Positions 62,101-64,000 of a stretch of DNA of 64,000 nt are shown in pieces. Position numbers and translations under genes: made by a program. The DNA is from Enoplolaimus lenunculus (taxonomy: Eukaryota > Nematoda > Enoplea > Enoplida > Thoracostomopsidae): NCBI GenBank assembly GCA_030248215.1, contig JASANG010000837.1, positions 1 through 64,000 of the forward strand, written 5' to 3'. The stretch's first letter is position 1. Every line of letters starts with the position of its first letter. The notes beneath the pieces are model-generated. The model saw only the letters and a program-made list of their open reading frames with translations, was not told the DNA's origin and searched no databases.

Positions 62101-62808
62101 GCAGGTAAAGACGTTATAACGAGCGAGTCAGGGCTGATTAAAGAACAAAATGTTTTGACAACTGGACTCACATCTACTGTTGCTGAATCTGTTAGCCTAT
62201 CTCAATCATTAGTTTCTACAACATATACCGGAGACAGTGTTGCAAGCGGTGACATCACAGTAATTACTGCCAGTACTTCAACCTGTGTGACGGTTCCTCA
62301 TGATGTTAGGGGTAATGTATCTACCCAAAGTCCTAAGCGAAACTCCCAAGAGCAATTGGTGAAATTGGTAAGCGGTGGGTCAACGCCATTGGCGAACAAC
62401 CCGGCCATTGTGGTTACTGCACTTGATGGCTTACAACAAAATACTGCCTCTAGTAGTTCTAATTCTAGCATTGCAACGAGTGTTTCCGTAACTAGTTTTA
62501 CACCACTATACGTTAAATCTCAGGTTGATACTCCGGCTAGTACTGTTGCAAGTAATAGCCCTAACGTCTCTGCTGGGATAAAACCAGAATCCTTGATTCC
62601 TGTGACTCCAACTTCTGAGGTGAGTAGTTGTATATCGATTGCGGTAAATGATCGCAAGGTGGTGGGAGCAGGCTCGTCTGACAGGAAAGAAAAGCAAGAC
62701 GAATATCAGAACAACCAACAGATTTTGCACGCAGAATGTGCAACAGATACGCGATCGGAAAACAGCTCAAAACAAAAATTCGAAATAGAAGAAGATTGCT
62801 TTAAATAA
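42895..62808 (+). CDS. C2H2 zinc-finger protein with 20 fingers and a polyglutamine-rich region
   Basis: Probable nuclear DNA-binding transcription factor; no orthologue recognised. Exons: 42895-43103, 43299-43380, 44703-44922, 46018-46158, 46461-47716, 48002-48191, 48488-48585, 49436-49604, 50217-50391, 51186-51333, 52715-52898, 54097-55029, 59945-60476, 61065-62808. All junctions are GT/AG and phases close exactly to 2026 residues. Fingers occur in groups: five in exons 2-4, four in exons 5-7, seven in exons 8-11, three in exon 12, one in exon 13. Most are classic, with TGEKP/TGERP linkers, for example [10 protein letters not shown]. Exon 8's finger has a shortened first Cys pair (SCFCGRSF), and the last finger ends HLEQC (CCHC). 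Exon 5 encodes the Q-rich stretch; exons 12 and 14 are long Ser/Thr/Val-rich disordered tails. Several introns cut the linker in phase 1 after HT, consistent with finger-exon duplication. Introns 3, 11 and 12 contain transposons. The start is the first ATG of an open exon; an upstream non-coding exon is possible. Confidence 0.9.
43450..44190. repeat. Three decayed repeat units in zinc-finger gene intron 2
   Basis: Units near 43456, 43871 and 44019 each start GGAGTTTTATAAAC/GGAGGTTTGTAA and share GTGAAATAATTAAAAA and AATTTAGGTTTTACCAATTA. The last, and a piece at 43640-43720, end with CGGACGGACAAACAGATGG-type words, like tails of some animal LINEs or SINEs. Confidence 0.5.
45057..45715. mobile_element. 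TIR element with TTA target duplication, PIF/Harbinger-like
   Basis: The left end AGCCCAGTTCACACGTGCAG and the right end, read inward, AGCCCTATTCACACGTGCAA form inverted repeats continuing into CCTGCA-rich and TTGCAGC-rich subterminal words. TTA flanks both sides (45054-45056, 45716-45718). It is non-coding and sits in intron 3 of the zinc-finger gene. Confidence 0.78.
46461..47716 (+). CDS. Exon 5 of the zinc-finger gene: glutamine-rich region plus half a finger
   Basis: This exon begins after a pyrimidine-rich acceptor ending TTTTATAG and joins exon 4 in phase 1 ([12 protein letters not shown]). About residues 218-636 of the protein come from it. Two blocks, roughly 46620-46850 and 47085-47335, are mixed CAA/CAG glutamine tracts. 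They are separated by an Ala/Ser/Pro segment and followed by an Asn-rich patch near 47460-47500. The 3' end carries the first half of a finger ([17 protein letters not shown]), completed by exon 6. Q-rich regions of this kind are common in transcription factors as interaction segments; that role is inference here. The repeat makes other frames and the opposite strand look open, and none of those is supported. Confidence 0.88.
48277..48318 (+). repeat. Possible decayed copy of the end of finger-exon 6
   Basis: GTTTGAAAGCTCACTATGCA and the following CTCATACAGGTTAAGC resemble the end of exon 6 plus its donor (CTCTGAAGGCTCATGTACGA, then CTCATACAGGTAAGC). It lies about 120 bases downstream in intron 6. 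The similarity is short, so chance is not excluded. Confidence 0.4.
52913..53612. mobile_element. hAT element, CAGGGTGCAACCGG family, in zinc-finger gene intron 11
   Basis: It begins CAGGGTGCTACCGGAGG and ends GAGGTGTTGCGCCCAG. A perfect 8-bp duplication ATATATAG flanks it at 52905-52912 and 53613-53620. It inserted only 14 bases after the exon 11 splice donor. An AAT microsatellite (about 53130-53180) lies inside it. Confidence 0.88.
53130..53180. repeat. AAT microsatellite
   Basis: About seventeen AAT/TAA units in a row inside the hAT element. They produce a run of tyrosines in one minus-strand frame, which is not a gene. Confidence 0.95.
56043..56335. repeat. Tandem duplication flanking a small MITE
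   Basis: About 90 bases from 56048 (CATAGTTTAATGATTTGGGG, then GATGTGCTACAGT, then AACTTTACAATCTATTGATA) recur from 56228 with an internal difference of some 20 bases. The MITE at 56143-56227 is inserted at the start of the second unit. Confidence 0.8.
56143..56227. mobile_element. Minimal variant-B MITE without TTAGGC core
   Basis: It is 85 bp. The left end GGCCAATGTTACTTTAAAGG and the right end, read inward, GGCCAATGTTACTTTAAGAG are inverted repeats. A perfect 8-bp duplication CATAGTTT flanks it (56135-56142, 56228-56235). The TTAGGC core seen in relatives is deleted. A neighbouring duplicate of the target site at 56045-56070 is uninterrupted. Confidence 0.9.
56575..57400. repeat. Head-to-head tandem arrays (inverted pair) of an 80-bp unit
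   Basis: Forward units with AGGTTTTGGTTGGAAAACGG start near 56620, 56702, 56784, 56863, 56916 and 56999; spacing is mostly 79-83, with one of 53. From about 57070 the same unit appears in inverted orientation (TTTTCCCTACCAACC, then TTTCCACTTTTCC), three to four times. Together they could fold into a long hairpin. It lies in intron 12 of the zinc-finger gene. Confidence 0.88.
57417..57442. mobile_element. Isolated terminus of a TTAGGC-family MITE
   Basis: CCCTGTTCTATACATGGGCC is the exact variant A right end, without an element attached. It abuts the inverted tandem arrays, suggesting deletion or rearrangement there. Confidence 0.75.
57505..57842 (+). repeat. SINE-2 with tRNA-like head
   Basis: The head at about 57510-57582 has CTATAGCTGAGTGGTGATGG (A box) and GGAGTTCGAATCCTAGC (B box). 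The body matches 23855-24110, including GGGCGGCGGAGCGTGGGTTA and CCCCCCTCTTATTCGGGTC. The tRNA-like head with a distinct body supports a tRNA-derived SINE. Confidence 0.75.
57910..58090. repeat. Dispersed GGGGGTCATTTTTT repeat, second copy
   Basis: It is the partner of 6930-7045. Here the first block is itself duplicated (57925 and 57984). It runs into CCGGAACCGGAATTCCGG-type sequence resembling the hAT CAGGGTGCAACCGG family interior. Confidence 0.55.
58410..59626. mobile_element. Foldback element with about 135-bp inverted arms, carrying a nested hAT MITE
   Basis: The arm at 58410-58546 (GATTCGCAAGCTTTATGTCG to CATATTGCGGCC) recurs inverted at 59490-59626 with about one mismatch in the first 120 bases. 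The loop of about 940 bp contains the hAT MITE 58765-59116. The outer target duplication is not clear. It lies in intron 12 of the zinc-finger gene. Confidence 0.85.
58765..59116. mobile_element. hAT MITE nested in a foldback element
   Basis: It begins GAGGGTACAGGCGGAGG and ends CCTCCGCTTGCACCTTG, degenerate versions of the CAGGGTGCAACCGG family ends. A perfect 8-bp duplication GAGCATAC flanks it at 58757-58764 and 59117-59124. CCGGCTCCGG-type words fill the interior. Confidence 0.88.
61065..62808 (+). CDS. Last coding exon of the zinc-finger gene: long low-complexity C-terminal tail
   Basis: The acceptor TTTTAG at 61064 joins exon 13 in phase 2 to give [14 protein letters not shown]. About 580 residues follow to a TAA at 62806-62808. 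The tail is rich in Ser, Thr, Val, Asn and Gln, with no recognised domain and no further Cys-His finger. It ends in a charged stretch ([14 protein letters not shown], then [11 protein letters not shown]). The frame also extends upstream of the acceptor to an ATG at 60958, but that part reads like intron sequence and is not needed to close the phase. Confidence 0.82.
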
Positions 62809-64000
62809 CAGTGGAAAAGTCGAATATGCAGAAATAGCAACAAGATTTCGCAGTCCAGCGGCAAGATGGTACAAATAAACAACTTCAAAACAAACAGAAT
62901 CAAGTGCAACACAGTAGACCGATAACTAGGAAGAATGAGAACAGCGAAAAACAAGCGAGAGGGACATTAATGACAGCAGACATGAAGGGGCTGAAAGTTA
63001 TAGATTGGATATGCAAATAAAAAGGAATACCGCCCCTTTTACAGCGATCAAAACCAAAATTTCGTATTAAGTTTTAGTAATCAACTTGTGCTTGGCTTCT
63101 CGCACGCTTGGTTTTTTCACTGTATACCATAATAGGTCATGAGCCCAACCCGCACGCCAAAAATTTCTAGATCCGTAACTGATTAGTCCCGACAAGAGCA
63201 CGAAAACAGTTGTAATAAAGTTACACTAAAGCGTGACTATGACGAGAATCGTACTGCGTGTTTTTGTTCGAGTTTAACTTATGTTCACGTTTCCGCTTGG
63301 TAATAATTTGTTGTACTGCGATTTAAGCTCAGCCAGCAGTTCATGTATGTTTTGTATATGTTTTGCCTGAGCACCTACTTAGTTGCTCCAGCAGGTAATC
63401 GACATGTCCCAAATCCCAATATATTCGTTTAAAACAGTCAGAACAACAACTACTGGAATTCGGAATTCAGTTTGAATCGAGTGATTTGTTCAAAGATAGA
63501 ACGTGTGTTTGTTACAGCATGTATTGAATAATTGCAGGTTTTTGTTCGTGATGATATTGGGCTGTAGTAACGAACAACTACTGAAGTTGTAATATTTGTT
63601 TATAGCTGTTTAATTTTTTCTGCAGAGTGATGCATCTAGACTGTCTAAAGCGAATGCTTGCGTTGTATTATGCTAAAAGTTTAGAAATATTTGGATTGTA
63701 TATGGTCGGGTATCCTGGTTATTTTTACCGAAAAATTCCTCATTCAGGTATGGCAAAAATACCCATACGAAATACCTGAGGTAAAATGATTTTATTACCA
63801 ATGTGTTTATCTAAACAGTCTCTTTCTGTGTACCGGAATTAAACATAAAATTGTGTTGATTCTCGCTCGCTTTGCACGCGAAGATTCTAACATAGCATAA
63901 TGGAATAGGTTCGCCTAGGTTTATTATTTCTATCAGAGACTTGTATAAGCTTTTGAGTAACTCGCTGGTACATAAATATCAGAACTTTTTCTCGCATGCT
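62809..64000 (+). other. Probable 3' UTR and downstream flank of the zinc-finger gene
   Basis: No open frame of interest is seen after the stop codon. AATAAA hexamers lie at 63016-63021 and 63214-63219, about 210 and 410 bases past the stop, and either could serve as a polyadenylation signal. The rest to the window edge is AT-rich single-copy-looking sequence with no recognised repeat. Confidence 0.45.

Overview
The window is AT-rich, intron-rich and repeat-dense DNA from an animal genome. Four protein-coding genes can be rebuilt exon by exon, each with GT/AG junctions and consistent phases. Short dispersed elements carry runs of TTAGGC, the nematode telomere hexamer. This makes a nematode or a related ecdysozoan plausible, but no gene proves it. 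Nothing bacterial, no CRISPR array and no convincing intact autonomous transposon was seen.

Layout. (1) 3945-12520, minus: long-chain acyl-CoA synthetase (ACSL), eleven exons; its 3' end lies beyond the left edge and its 5' start is unresolved. (2) 12.5-25.2 kb: no recognisable gene; hAT-type MITEs, two minisatellites (63 bp x 4 and 87 bp x 7), TTAGGC-core MITEs and tRNA-headed SINEs. (3) 25199-29314, minus: TTC19, a mitochondrial complex III factor. (4) 31045-35664, minus: HSPBP1/Fes1, an Hsp70 nucleotide-exchange factor, eight exons, apparently complete. (5) 35.7-42.9 kb: a hAT-like element, a 5'-truncated LINE, a second LINE scrap and SINE dimers in inverted orientation. (6) 42895-62808, plus: a 14-exon gene for a predicted 2026-residue, 20-finger C2H2 zinc-finger protein with a long glutamine-rich segment; its introns carry several transposons. 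(7) 62.8-64 kb: probable 3' UTR and flank.

The three minus-strand genes are housekeeping functions (fatty-acid activation, respiratory-chain assembly, chaperone cycling). They do not form a pathway with each other or with the zinc-finger gene. The most unusual feature is a family of 85-196 bp terminal-inverted-repeat elements with 8-bp target-site duplications; most copies carry a telomere-type TTAGGC array as their core. Next in interest are a head-to-head pair of tandem arrays, a tRNA-headed repeat arranged as inverted dimers, and small local duplications of exon or splice-site sequence inside HSPBP1.
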